From NCBI GenBank assembly GCA_031539345.1, contig JAVKMO010000030.1, positions 1-64,000 on the forward strand: a DNA stretch of 64,000 bases, given 5' to 3'. The notes beneath the pieces are model-generated. The model saw only the letters and a list, made by a program, of their open reading frames with translations. It was not told the origin of the DNA and did not search any database. Within the stretch, counting starts at the first letter, position 1. Each line of letters starts with the position of its first letter. The DNA is from JAVKMO01 sp031539345. Lineage in GTDB: Bacteria; Bacteroidota; Bacteroidia; Chitinophagales; Chitinophagaceae. Positions 15,430-24,343 of this stretch are shown in pieces. Position numbers and translations under genes: made by a program.

Positions 15430-16566
15430 TTATTTTAATAAGCCTTTTTGTTTCATCTCTTGAATTGATTGCTCGTAAGTACTCTTCTGAACTTCTTGTT
15501 CTTTTACCCAATTAGTAAAATTTTTCAACCCTTGTGAAAAAGAAAATTGTGGTGTAAAATGTAAAATATCTTTCAGCTTCGATAAATCGGCAAAGTTATG
15601 ACGAATATCCCCAAGCCTATAATTTCCACTAATATGAATGGGGGTATCAGTATTGAAATTCTGACAAAGTTGTTGTGCTACACTTAATACAGTTGTCGGG
15701 ATCCCTGTTCCCACATTAAAAATCTGCCCATTTGCGGCATCGTTTTCAATGCCTGCTATTGTTGCGGAAACGACATCGTCGATATACACAAAATCTCTGC
15801 TTTCTTTTCCATCTTCAAAAATGTTGATTGTTTTTTTATTTCTAATGAGCGTAGAAAAAATGGACAGAATACCCGTGTAAGGATTTTGTAAAGATTGACC
15901 CGGTCCATAAACATTTTGATAACGAAACACAACTGGTGCAATTCCTATAGTCGGACATACTGTAGAGATTAGTTTTTCTTGTACATATTTTGTTATACCA
16001 TAAACAGAAGACGGATGTATGAGTGAATTTTCATCTGTAGCCAGTACTTGCAAAGGTGTTTTTGTTTGTTCGTCTAATAAATCGAAAATTCCTTGGTCTA
16101 AATTTTCTTTTTGTCGATTTGCAGGATACATAACTAATCCATGCGGTGTTTTATATTTTCCTTCTCCATAAATCGCACGTGAAGACGCTACAACAACTTT
16201 TTTAACGCTTGTTTTTTCATTCGCTAAAATGTCTAACAGTAAAGCTGTTCCATTACTATTCGTATTTACATAATCAAAAATTTGATACATCGATTGTCCA
16301 GTTCCTGTTTCTGCTGCAAGATGAACAATCACCTGATTATCGCCAATTGCTTGTAACAATGCTGTCTTGGATAAAATTGTATCGTTAATAAAGTGAACTT
16401 TATTTTTAATTGATGCATATAAAGGAGAAGTAATTTCAGGATTTGCTCCATGAATTTGAAGTGATAAATTGTCTATAACAGTAACATCATAGTTTTTTTC
16501 TAGTAAGCGTAATGCTAAATGAGTTCCAATAAATCCAGCTCCTCCTGTGATTAAGACTTTTTTCAT
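15430..16566 (-). CDS. NAD-dependent sugar epimerase/dehydratase (extended SDR)
   Basis: Nucleotide-sugar epimerase or dehydratase of 378 residues. The Rossmann motif TGGAGFIG is at residues 7-14. The catalytic S/T-Y-K set is visible as SSR (about 128-130), then Y189 and K193 in SSVYGITKYVQE. RDFVYIDDVV is a conserved extended-SDR segment. The early stretch VIDNLSLQIHG is like that of dTDP-L-rhamnose 4-epimerases, so a 6-deoxyhexose substrate is possible, but this is only a hint. A charged C-terminal tail of about 25 residues is added. It sits between tRNA-Ser and aspS. Confidence 0.85.
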   Translation of the reverse strand: MKKVLITGGAGFIGTHLALRLLEKNYDVTVIDNLSLQIHGANPEITSPLYASIKNKVHFINDTILSKTALLQAIGDNQVIVHLAAETGTGQSMYQIFDYVNTNSNGTALLLDILANEKTSVKKVVVASSRAIYGEGKYKTPHGLVMYPANRQKENLDQGIFDLLDEQTKTPLQVLATDENSLIHPSSVYGITKYVQEKLISTVCPTIGIAPVVFRYQNVYGPGQSLQNPYTGILSIFSTLIRNKKTINIFEDGKESRDFVYIDDVVSATIAGIENDAANGQIFNVGTGIPTTVLSVAQQLCQNFNTDTPIHISGNYRLGDIRHNFADLSKLKDILHFTPQFSFSQGLKNFTNWVKEQEVQKSTYEQSIQEMKQKGLLK

Positions 16567-16602
16567 ATAAATGTTAAATAAAGATAACCAAGATAATCAA
16601 AG

Positions 16603-16689
16603 CGGAAAGTGAGGGATTCGAACCCTCGAAACCTGTTACAGTTTACACGCTTTCCAAGCGAGCCAATTCAGCCACTCTTGCAACTTTCC
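16603..16689 (-). tRNA. tRNA-Ser (anticodon GGA)
   Basis: On the minus strand the 7-bp acceptor GGAAAGT pairs with ACTTTCC, followed by discriminator G; the CCA end is not encoded. The anticodon loop is TTGGAAA, giving GGA (reads UCC/UCU). The T arm carries GGTTCGAATCC, and a long variable arm follows the anticodon stem as expected for serine. The anticodon stem holds one T-T mismatch at its second pair. Length is 87 nt. Confidence 0.95.
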
Positions 16690-16695
16690 GAGTTT

Positions 16696-17988
16696 TTATA
16701 CAATTGATTTTGTTGGTATTAAAAATTGTTTTTTGAAACTATAGCGATACCAAAATACACCACCAATGATAAAAATCACAGCGATGAGTTCTGCTTGAGT
16801 AAATGCCAACCCTCCGATATGATATAAATTATTCACCCGAATTTGCTCTATCAATAATCGTTCACTACCACTCAATACCAAATAAATGGCTGACAGCTGA
16901 CCTGTATATTTTATACGTTTACGCATACGCCATAATACAAAAAACAAACAAAAGCTCATCAGGCTTTCATACAACGGTGTTGGAAAAACACTAATCGGCA
17001 AATACGCACAATACAATCCGCCACAGTTGGTCATGTTAAATCCTTCTGATATAACATTGTTCGGATAATTTTGAGCAACCAAATAAGTAGGTAAAAGTCG
17101 TGCAGTAAAACTATAATGGGGTACTTGTGAAAGGCTATCAAATTGATGCGTATAATAGTTTGCATTATTGATAAGTGCTTGTTGAAATTGTTCTGGGGTT
17201 GCGGTTACAACTTGTGCGTCAATGTTGCTGATATACGCAGAATTTAAAATACCCCAATCGCCGTCACCAGAAAATTGACAGCCTAATCTACCGATGGCAT
17301 ACGCCAACATTAATCCCGGAACAACGGCATCAAACATTGGGAAAAAAGAAATTTTATGTCGGCGTAAATACACATAACAAGCAGCAATGGCAACAATCAA
17401 GCCGCCGTAAAATGTAAGCCCGCCAAAACTGAGCATTTCACCTATAGGGTCTTTAATAAATGTGTCCCAATTTTCTAAGTTGTGAAAAAGTTTAGCACCA
17501 ATAAACGTAAATACGAAGGTGATAGAAAGAATATCGTTTGCTCTATCTTTAGGGTAGATGGATATTGAAACAGTTTTGGGTTGTGGTAATTTTTGTTTGT
17601 TTTTTTCAAACCACTTTAAACTTGCAAAAAGAAATCCAACGGCAATGCCGCCTAAGACACTGCCTTGCGTAGAAAAAATAAAATGTTGGGGATTAAAACT
17701 ATCCATCGAGGAATGCATAAACAACCCTATCATTTTATAGCCTAATAAAAATCCAATAAAAAATTGAACCAATAATTCATACGCACTTGCGGGTTTTCCA
17801 ATTTCTTCTTCTTGTACGCTTGGGATAAACATACCCAAATTTTGCTTACGAATAAGTTCTTTTTGAAACAACCAATACGCCGCAAAAAAGCTCAAGGCAA
17901 CAAAAAATCCAAACGTATTGATAAAGCGTAGCCATGAAATTTCTACACCAAAAGTTTTTAAAAAGAAGAAATATAAATTAGGATACAT
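16696..17988 (-). CDS. lgt: Prolipoprotein diacylglyceryl transferase
   Basis: Inner-membrane enzyme that moves diacylglycerol from phosphatidylglycerol to the lipobox cysteine, needed for the several lipoproteins in this window. It has about seven membrane helices and the Lgt signature around YAIGRLGCQFSGDGDWG, followed by FPTPLYESL. At 430 residues it is longer than the roughly 270-300 of proteobacterial Lgt, because of a long periplasmic stretch between those two motifs and an extra N-terminal part. Long forms are usual in Bacteroidota. It lies just downstream of folA on the same strand and 6 bp before the tRNA-Ser gene. Confidence 0.93.
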   Translation of the reverse strand: MYPNLYFFFLKTFGVEISWLRFINTFGFFVALSFFAAYWLFQKELIRKQNLGMFIPSVQEEEIGKPASAYELLVQFFIGFLLGYKMIGLFMHSSMDSFNPQHFIFSTQGSVLGGIAVGFLFASLKWFEKNKQKLPQPKTVSISIYPKDRANDILSITFVFTFIGAKLFHNLENWDTFIKDPIGEMLSFGGLTFYGGLIVAIAACYVYLRRHKISFFPMFDAVVPGLMLAYAIGRLGCQFSGDGDWGILNSAYISNIDAQVVTATPEQFQQALINNANYYTHQFDSLSQVPHYSFTARLLPTYLVAQNYPNNVISEGFNMTNCGGLYCAYLPISVFPTPLYESLMSFCLFFVLWRMRKRIKYTGQLSAIYLVLSGSERLLIEQIRVNNLYHIGGLAFTQAELIAVIFIIGGVFWYRYSFKKQFLIPTKSIV

Positions 17989-18057
17989 AGAATGTTTTTA
18001 GCAATTTCTAAAAATAAGAGACGAATATAATTTTGTTCTTGTTGCGTTATTCAACAT

Positions 18058-18564
18058 TTAGAGTTTCTGTTTTTGCCATGTTTCAAATTCAAAATCATAA
18101 GCGTGGCGTTCATCCTTTTGGTGTTGATACGTTTCTGTTAAATGCCATTGCGAAAAATCAATTGCTGGAAAAAAAACATCGGCTTCAAAGTTTGCATTCA
18201 CTCTTGTAAATATCAATTCGGTTGCAAAAGGCAAAAAGAGTTGATAGATACTTGCTCCGCCAATAATCATCATTTTTTTTACAGCGTCTTTTTTTGCTAC
18301 TGTAATGGCTTCCTCCACTGATGAAACGCAAGTAATCAAAGGCGAAGGCAAAATGTTATTTTTTTGATTTGTAAAAATAAGATGGTGTCTGCCGGGCAGT
18401 TGTTTTTGTTGAAAAGAATCAAAAGTTTTACGTCCTAAAATAATCGGCAAACCCCAAGTATTGTTTTTGAAATGTTGCAAATCTTTAGGGAGATGAAAAA
18501 GCAATTGATTGTTTTTGCCCAATTCATTATTGTTTCCAATTGCAGCTATAAGGCTAATAATCAT
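18058..18564 (-). CDS. folA: Dihydrofolate reductase
   Basis: Reduces dihydrofolate to tetrahydrofolate with NADPH. The 168-residue protein has the expected N-terminus IISLIAAIGNNNELGKNNQLLFHLPKDLQHFK (split here by the Met20-type loop), then the GRKTFDSF segment, the IIGGASIY motif for NADPH binding, and a terminal FEFETWQ strand. The acidic active-site position (D in LPKDLQ, about residue 27) is present. It is 9 bp downstream of the EnvC-like gene, so probably the same transcript. Confidence 0.95.
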   Translation of the reverse strand: MIISLIAAIGNNNELGKNNQLLFHLPKDLQHFKNNTWGLPIILGRKTFDSFQQKQLPGRHHLIFTNQKNNILPSPLITCVSSVEEAITVAKKDAVKKMMIIGGASIYQLFLPFATELIFTRVNANFEADVFFPAIDFSQWHLTETYQHQKDERHAYDFEFETWQKQKL

Positions 18565-18573
18565 ACGCTACAT

Positions 18574-19932
18574 TTATTTTTTAAGCCAGTGTTCTGGGTT
18601 TTGAAATGAGGTTTCTTTTAAAATTTGAAACTCTAATTCAGAAGGATTTGCTTTGGTAGAAAATCCGATTACTTGACCAGTTCGCACTTCTTGTCCAGTT
18701 TGTATCATCAAATTTTGTATCGGAATATAAATTGACCAAAATTGTCCGTGCCGAATGGTTACCAAAAATCCGTCCTCCATTTCTTGGATATTTGTTACGC
18801 TACCGCTAAAGATAGATTTTACTGGGGTGTTTGGTTCTATCTGAATGGTTAAGCCTGAATTATCATACGTAATTCTGCTTTCATCAGTTACTTTATTTTT
18901 TCCAAATTTCATTGTAACAACAGGGTTTTCAACAGGCCAAGGCAGTTTGCCTTTGTTGGCTTGAAAGTTTTTAGCAAGGTTAAAATCTTTGTCGCTATAG
19001 GTTAAAGAAGACTCGCTCACCTTTCTTTTATTTGTGGTTATGTCTTCGTCTTCTTTATTTTCACGAACAGTTTTCACCTCATTTTTGCTATTTGCATTAT
19101 TATCTTTTTCTTTCTTACTCCTACTCATTTCTGATCGCCTTTCTTCTTCCATTCTTTTTTTGTTACGTTCAATTTCTTTTTTAATCACAAGCTCAATTGC
19201 TTTTTTTATATTCTTCCAACGTTTGGTTTTTTTAGCAATTTGTTGGGCTAATTTTTGTTCATCAGTTTTTAATTGTTTGACAATATTTTTCTTTTCTACT
19301 TCTTCAGATTTTAAAGTTACTAATTCCTCTCTTTGTTCATTGAGAATTTGAGATTGTGCAGCTTGCGTTTGAGACAATTGCTTAATTGATGATTCTAATA
19401 TTCCTCTATTGTGAGCAATAGCATTCAAGTTACTCATTCTAATTTCTCTAAATTTTTTCAAGAAATACATTCGATCAATAAAAGAAGAGAATGAAGTAGA
19501 AGAAAATAAAAAGTAACTCGGATTATAGAGTTCATAATTTTTATACGCAGCAAGAATTGATTTTTTATACTGTCCTTTCAATTTTAAAATGTGCATTTGC
19601 ATTGTGCTAATTTCATGCTTATGTGTTTCAATTTTTTTTTCTATTTGTACAATTTCTTTGTTAATCAAAGCTACTTTTTGACTCCTTAGATTGATTTTTT
19701 TTTGTAACAAAGCAATCTCCATTAAGCTGGTTTTTTTATTCGATTTGATTTTTTCTAATTGCTTTTTTGCGTCTTCTATTTGCTGCCGCAAGTTTTGTCT
19801 TTCTTCTTCTAACGATTTTTTAGACTCTTCAGATGTATCTTGTCCAACAGCAACATGGCTTTGTAATAAAATGCAAAAAATGAGGAATAAATAAAAAAAA
19901 GAAAAAGGATTGTGATATCGCAATGGGTTCAT
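18574..19932 (-). CDS. EnvC-like murein hydrolase activator with degenerate LytM domain
   Basis: A 452-residue periplasmic protein with a signal peptide (residues about 12-30, ending in SHVAVGQD), a long coiled coil at about 32-265, a charged low-complexity linker and a C-terminal LytM/M23 fold at about 345-452. In active M23 enzymes the sequence around the fold's start holds H-x3-D and a later H-x-H. Here these regions read DNSGLTIQI and IYIPIQN, so the zinc ligands are gone. This is the EnvC pattern: a non-catalytic activator of amidases during cell division. It is followed by folA and lgt. Confidence 0.88.
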   Translation of the reverse strand: MNPLRYHNPFSFFYLFLIFCILLQSHVAVGQDTSEESKKSLEEERQNLRQQIEDAKKQLEKIKSNKKTSLMEIALLQKKINLRSQKVALINKEIVQIEKKIETHKHEISTMQMHILKLKGQYKKSILAAYKNYELYNPSYFLFSSTSFSSFIDRMYFLKKFREIRMSNLNAIAHNRGILESSIKQLSQTQAAQSQILNEQREELVTLKSEEVEKKNIVKQLKTDEQKLAQQIAKKTKRWKNIKKAIELVIKKEIERNKKRMEEERRSEMSRSKKEKDNNANSKNEVKTVRENKEDEDITTNKRKVSESSLTYSDKDFNLAKNFQANKGKLPWPVENPVVTMKFGKNKVTDESRITYDNSGLTIQIEPNTPVKSIFSGSVTNIQEMEDGFLVTIRHGQFWSIYIPIQNLMIQTGQEVRTGQVIGFSTKANPSELEFQILKETSFQNPEHWLKK

Positions 19933-19945
19933 TTGAAAAGAAATA

Positions 19946-21481
19946 TTATTGAGCTAAAGGCTTCTTTTTAAAAAAGAAATAAAACATTGTTGAGATGGTT
20001 GCTACTCCTCCAATAACAATCAAGGTTTTTAAAATCAAGGTTGCTTCTTCTTCAAAGCTGAGAAATGTTTTTTGATTTTCTGTGTAAACAACAATACCCA
20101 CAATAAGCGGAACAAAGCAAGTGCTAAGGGTATTAAAAAGTGTAAACGCTCTGTATTGTATGTCTGTTGGAAAAGAAGACGCAAGATATTTGGTAATTGC
20201 AACACTTGTAAGAGCAAAAAAGAAAAACGGGACTAACAACAAAAGAATAAGAACTATAAATGTTGCAGAAGAAATGTCTGTTTCTATGCTCACTCTTTTG
20301 TCTTGGGCTGAGGGTTTATAGTGCAAAGCAAAAATTGTATCAACCCTAGACATAACGGCTTTTGTTGCGTCGTCATAAGTATGATAACTGGTGATTTTTT
20401 TAAGAGTATCGCCAGAGTTGGCTTTGCGGATATATTTAATTTGAACTTCTTTCAAATCGATCAGCTCTATTTTATATTTAATTGCACTGCGGTCTTGGAG
20501 GGCAATAAAAGAAAATACAATGGACAACAAAAATGATGCAATACCAACCAAAACAAGGAGTTGTAAGGCTTTAACTTTATTAACAATCCAATACGCAATT
20601 GCAAAAAAAGGCAACGACAATAAGAGTGTCCATAGCATAATTTCATTCGCGTTTTGCAATTTTAAGTTGCACGCTTTTTCTAAAAACATTTTTGCAAAAA
20701 ATTGCATTGTATAAAATAATACGCCATAAGCTAAACCAACTGTAAAAACAGCAACGATAACTTGTTGAGTGTTTTTTGACACCCAAGAAGGTGTCTCTTT
20801 TGTAGGTAATAATGCTGTTTGATATTCGTACATTTTTGTTCCCGTAAAAAAAACACAAAGAATAAAACCAATGGCTGAAAAAGCAAAAAGAAGTCGCCAT
20901 CCGCCATATTCAGTTTTAAAATTGTTGATTGTCATTCCTGTGAGAGGATGTTGAAGAATACCAAAAGAGCTATTAGATTGAACATATAAAAGAGCTAGAA
21001 TAGATAAAAACAAACCCACGAATGGGGCTGCTTGTAGCCATGCAATTTTTTTTGTTGTATCGGTTGGCGTGGCATCTGCAATTAAAAATGCAAGGTCTCC
21101 ACCAAATGAAGAACCTACAGCAATGCCTTGTAATAACCTACAAAAAAGTAATAAGAAAGGTGCATAAAGACCAATGCTGTACTGCGTAGGTAAAATAACA
21201 AACAGCACACTCGCAATTGTCATGAGTAAACAACTATAAAGATAAACGGTCTGTTTGTGTTTGATTTTAACCAACCCTGCTCCAAAAAAAACACCTAATA
21301 AACGAGGCAAAAAAAGGCTTCCATACAATAATAGAACACAGAGTATAGAAATAGTTGGGCTTTTTATCGAAAAAAACCAATTAGAAATAATCGGAAAAAC
21401 GGCAATGAAAATGTAAAAATCATACCATTGAAAAACAGACAATAAAAAAGTAAGTACAAGTGGCTTATTAAAAGGCTTCAT
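19946..21481 (-). CDS. MFS transporter (MHS/ProP-like)
   Basis: A 12-helix membrane transporter of 511 residues from the preferred start at 21481 (MKPFNKPLVL); the frame stays open to 21559. The first helix segment FQWYDFYIFIAVFP and the later RLLQGIAVGSSFGGDLAFLIAD resemble the metabolite:H+ symporter branch (sugar-acid, osmolyte or dicarboxylate carriers). An unusual hydrophilic insertion of about 75 residues (LIDLKEVQIKYIRKA to SIETDIS) interrupts the second half between two helices. The substrate is not determinable. It stands 13 bp upstream of the EnvC-like gene. Confidence 0.8.
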   Translation of the reverse strand: MKPFNKPLVLTFLLSVFQWYDFYIFIAVFPIISNWFFSIKSPTISILCVLLLYGSLFLPRLLGVFFGAGLVKIKHKQTVYLYSCLLMTIASVLFVILPTQYSIGLYAPFLLLFCRLLQGIAVGSSFGGDLAFLIADATPTDTTKKIAWLQAAPFVGLFLSILALLYVQSNSSFGILQHPLTGMTINNFKTEYGGWRLLFAFSAIGFILCVFFTGTKMYEYQTALLPTKETPSWVSKNTQQVIVAVFTVGLAYGVLFYTMQFFAKMFLEKACNLKLQNANEIMLWTLLLSLPFFAIAYWIVNKVKALQLLVLVGIASFLLSIVFSFIALQDRSAIKYKIELIDLKEVQIKYIRKANSGDTLKKITSYHTYDDATKAVMSRVDTIFALHYKPSAQDKRVSIETDISSATFIVLILLLLVPFFFFALTSVAITKYLASSFPTDIQYRAFTLFNTLSTCFVPLIVGIVVYTENQKTFLSFEEEATLILKTLIVIGGVATISTMFYFFFKKKPLAQ

Positions 21482-21666
21482 CGTAAGAATTAAAATAGTA
21501 AGGGAGGCAAAATAAAAAACTATACCACTTTGGTCGTATAAGCAATTCACAATTGCCATAAGCGAAGATTGTTTTTTTTATGTTTTTATTTTTAAATTTT
21601 ATGTAGGTTTGGTGAACAAGTTTTACTTGCTTGTTTATTGTTTTAACAAAGCCGTTTACTATTCAA

Positions 21667-22605
21667 ATGAAAACTTATAGCAGCCTTGATGAATTGCCCA
21701 AGATAGAAGACTGTATTCTGACAATTGGTTCTTTTGATGGATTTCACTTGGGGCATAGAGCCATTTTAAATACACTTGAAACACTGCACGAAAAAAGAAA
21801 TCAAGAGATTGTTGTTCTCACTTTTCAACAGCACCCTCGAAGGGTTTTAGACAACCTGTCAAGTGTACAATTACTCACCACCTTTGAAGAGAGAAATGAT
21901 TTATTAGAACAACAGTTTCCGTTTATTCATCATTTTGTTGCCATTCCTTTTACAACAACATTTGCACAAATCAGTGCAGAAAATTTTATCAGCGATGTAT
22001 TGATGAAATATTTTAAACCTTCTGTTATTGTGGTTGGAAATGATCATCAATTTGGCAAAAACAGATTAGGCAATATTTTTTTATTGAATGAGTTGAGTCG
22101 ATTATTTCAATATGAAGTTGTTGAAATTGCTCCTTTTTTAATTTCACAAGCAAAAACGAGTTCTACTTTTATTCGTCAAGCCATTCGTGAAGGTCGTATC
22201 ACAGAAGCCAATCTACATCTTGGTTATGATTATTTTTTAAAAGGTAAAGTTGCCGAAGGCAAACAGTTGGGAAGAACAATTGGTTTTCCTACTGCAAATA
22301 TTGAGGTGTGTTCAAGCGAAAAACTCATTCCACTAAATGGCGTATATGCGGTTTCAGTTTCTTTAGAAAAAAATGGAAAAATAATACCCTATAAAGGCAT
22401 GATGAATATAGGAACAGCACCAACAGTTAATCATACACAAGACGTAAAAATAGAAGTGCATCTTTTTGACTTCAATGACAATATTTATGAACAACAAATA
22501 CAAGTTCATATTCATAAACGTTTACGAAATGAACAAAAATTTAGTTCCTTAGAAGCCCTCAAAGAACAATTAGAACAAGACAAACAGAATGCACTAAGAC
22601 GATAA
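21667..22605 (+). CDS. ribF: Bifunctional riboflavin kinase/FMN adenylyltransferase
   Basis: Makes FMN and then FAD from riboflavin. The start at 21667 (MKTYSSLDEL) fits the family better than the longer frame from 21631. The N-terminal FAD-synthetase domain has TIGSFDGFHLGHRAIL and, later, VVGNDHQFGKNRLG. The C-terminal flavokinase domain has GRTIGFPTANI and the NGVYAVSV and GMMNIGTAPTV segments. Total 312 residues, typical. FAD made here is used by the photolyase and CrtI encoded further along. It is divergent from the MFS gene and 9 bp before recN. Confidence 0.95.
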   Translation: MKTYSSLDELPKIEDCILTIGSFDGFHLGHRAILNTLETLHEKRNQEIVVLTFQQHPRRVLDNLSSVQLLTTFEERNDLLEQQFPFIHHFVAIPFTTTFAQISAENFISDVLMKYFKPSVIVVGNDHQFGKNRLGNIFLLNELSRLFQYEVVEIAPFLISQAKTSSTFIRQAIREGRITEANLHLGYDYFLKGKVAEGKQLGRTIGFPTANIEVCSSEKLIPLNGVYAVSVSLEKNGKIIPYKGMMNIGTAPTVNHTQDVKIEVHLFDFNDNIYEQQIQVHIHKRLRNEQKFSSLEALKEQLEQDKQNALRR

Positions 22606-22614
22606 TTTTTATTT

Positions 22615-24267
22615 ATGCTACAACAATTAGAGATTTCTCATTATGCCATTATCGAACACGTTTCGATTGATTTTGATGAGCAATTAAATATTTTGACAGG
22701 CGAAACAGGAGCGGGAAAATCAATCATTATTGGTGCACTCAGTTTGTTATTAGGTGAGCGTATTGATTGGACTTATTTTGAACAGCAAGAAAAAAAATGC
22801 GTGTTAGAAGCACGATTTCAAATCAAATTCAACCCTGCATTTCACACTTTTTTTGAGAAGCATGAAATGCCAATTACAAATACACAAATTATTTTAAGAA
22901 GAGAAATCAATCCAAGCACAAAGACGAGTAGGAATTTCATTAATGACAACCTTGCAACAAGCAATCAACTCAAAGAACTCGGAACGCTCTTGGTTGATTT
23001 ACATCAGCAATTTGATACCTTAGAATTATATGATACTGCATTTCAATTTCAAATGCTCGATGCACTCGCCAATCAAATTCCGTTACTTACAAATTATCAA
23101 CAAGCATTCAAACAATATAACACGCAAAAAGATCATTTACAACAACTCCTCGTTCAACAACAACAGGCACACAAAGACGTTGCTTATTATACATTTTTAT
23201 TGCAAGAATTTGAAGAGTTTGGTTTAAAAGACAATGAATTAGAAACGATTGAAACTGAATTAAAAACACTCACCAATGCGGCGGATATTCAACAAGCATT
23301 AAGTAAAACAACATTCGTTTTATTAGAAGAAGGTTCTTGTGTATCTCAATTGCAGCAACTTGTACATCAATTAAAATCCTTTCACGACCTTTCTGCCATA
23401 CAAGAAATCAGTTCTCGCATAAGTGCAGCAGCAATCGAATTAGATGATGTTGCAAAAGATGCACAGAGAATGATCGATAAATTCAATGCCGATCCAGAAC
23501 GCCTTGCCTTGCTTTCAGAGCGTTTGAGTACTGGATATAAATTATTGAAAAAACACCAAGCCAAATCAACACAAGATTTACTCAACACTTATGAACAAAT
23601 AAAAACAGCACATCAAAACATTCAAAATATTGACGAACAAATTACGTTGCAAAAAAAATTAGTCCAAGATTTAGAATCAACCATCAGTCAACAAGCAAAA
23701 ATTTTAGATGAAAATAGACGAAAAATTGTACCTATCTTTATTGAACAAATAGAACAATTGTTGCAAAAAATTGGTATGGCAAATGCACAATTAAAGATTG
23801 ATTTAACCGCTAGTGATTTGAATGTTTTTGGTTGTAATAACATTGATTTTTTATTAGATGCCAATCGAAGCAATTCTTTTAAATCAATTAAAAAAGTCGC
23901 GAGTGGCGGAGAACTAAATCGCCTAATGCTTGCCATCAAATCAGTTATCGCAAATTCACTTGCTTTGCCGACGCTCATTTTCGATGAAATTGACACTGGT
24001 GTTTCAGGCGAAGTTGCCAAACAAATTGGCGAAATTTTATCCGCACTTTCATCACAGTTGCAAATCATTTGCATTACACACCAAGCCAGCATTGCGGCAA
24101 AAGGAAAGAAACATTTTTATATCTATAAAGATAAGGCGGTGCGTTTTGTTTCGTCTCACATTAAAACACTCAACACAGAAGAACGCATTACGCACATTGC
24201 TGAAATTTTAAGTGGAACGCCACCAACAAACGCAGCAATTGTTATTGCTAAAGAAATGTTGGCATAA
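22615..24267 (+). CDS. recN: DNA repair protein RecN
   Basis: SMC-like ATPase for double-strand-break repair. Walker A is TGETGAGKS (residues 28-36), the long central coiled coil spans about 150-380, the ABC signature is ASGGELNRLMLAIK, and Walker B is PTLIFDEIDTGVSG. The 550 residues match the usual length of about 550. It lies 9 bp after ribF and is probably co-transcribed. Confidence 0.96.
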   Translation: MLQQLEISHYAIIEHVSIDFDEQLNILTGETGAGKSIIIGALSLLLGERIDWTYFEQQEKKCVLEARFQIKFNPAFHTFFEKHEMPITNTQIILRREINPSTKTSRNFINDNLATSNQLKELGTLLVDLHQQFDTLELYDTAFQFQMLDALANQIPLLTNYQQAFKQYNTQKDHLQQLLVQQQQAHKDVAYYTFLLQEFEEFGLKDNELETIETELKTLTNAADIQQALSKTTFVLLEEGSCVSQLQQLVHQLKSFHDLSAIQEISSRISAAAIELDDVAKDAQRMIDKFNADPERLALLSERLSTGYKLLKKHQAKSTQDLLNTYEQIKTAHQNIQNIDEQITLQKKLVQDLESTISQQAKILDENRRKIVPIFIEQIEQLLQKIGMANAQLKIDLTASDLNVFGCNNIDFLLDANRSNSFKSIKKVASGGELNRLMLAIKSVIANSLALPTLIFDEIDTGVSGEVAKQIGEILSALSSQLQIICITHQASIAAKGKKHFYIYKDKAVRFVSSHIKTLNTEERITHIAEILSGTPPTNAAIVIAKEMLA

Positions 24268-24343
24268 CAAGTTTTTTTCTATCATTTGTATTGTTATTTT
24301 TAGATAGAATTTTTATTCACGCTTTAGAAATTAGAACTTATCA

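Noticed and set aside
15356..15511. N-terminal extension of aspS
   Set aside because: The extra 52 residues overlap the end of the epimerase gene and have no match to the synthetase; the MTYRTHTCGEL start fits the family.
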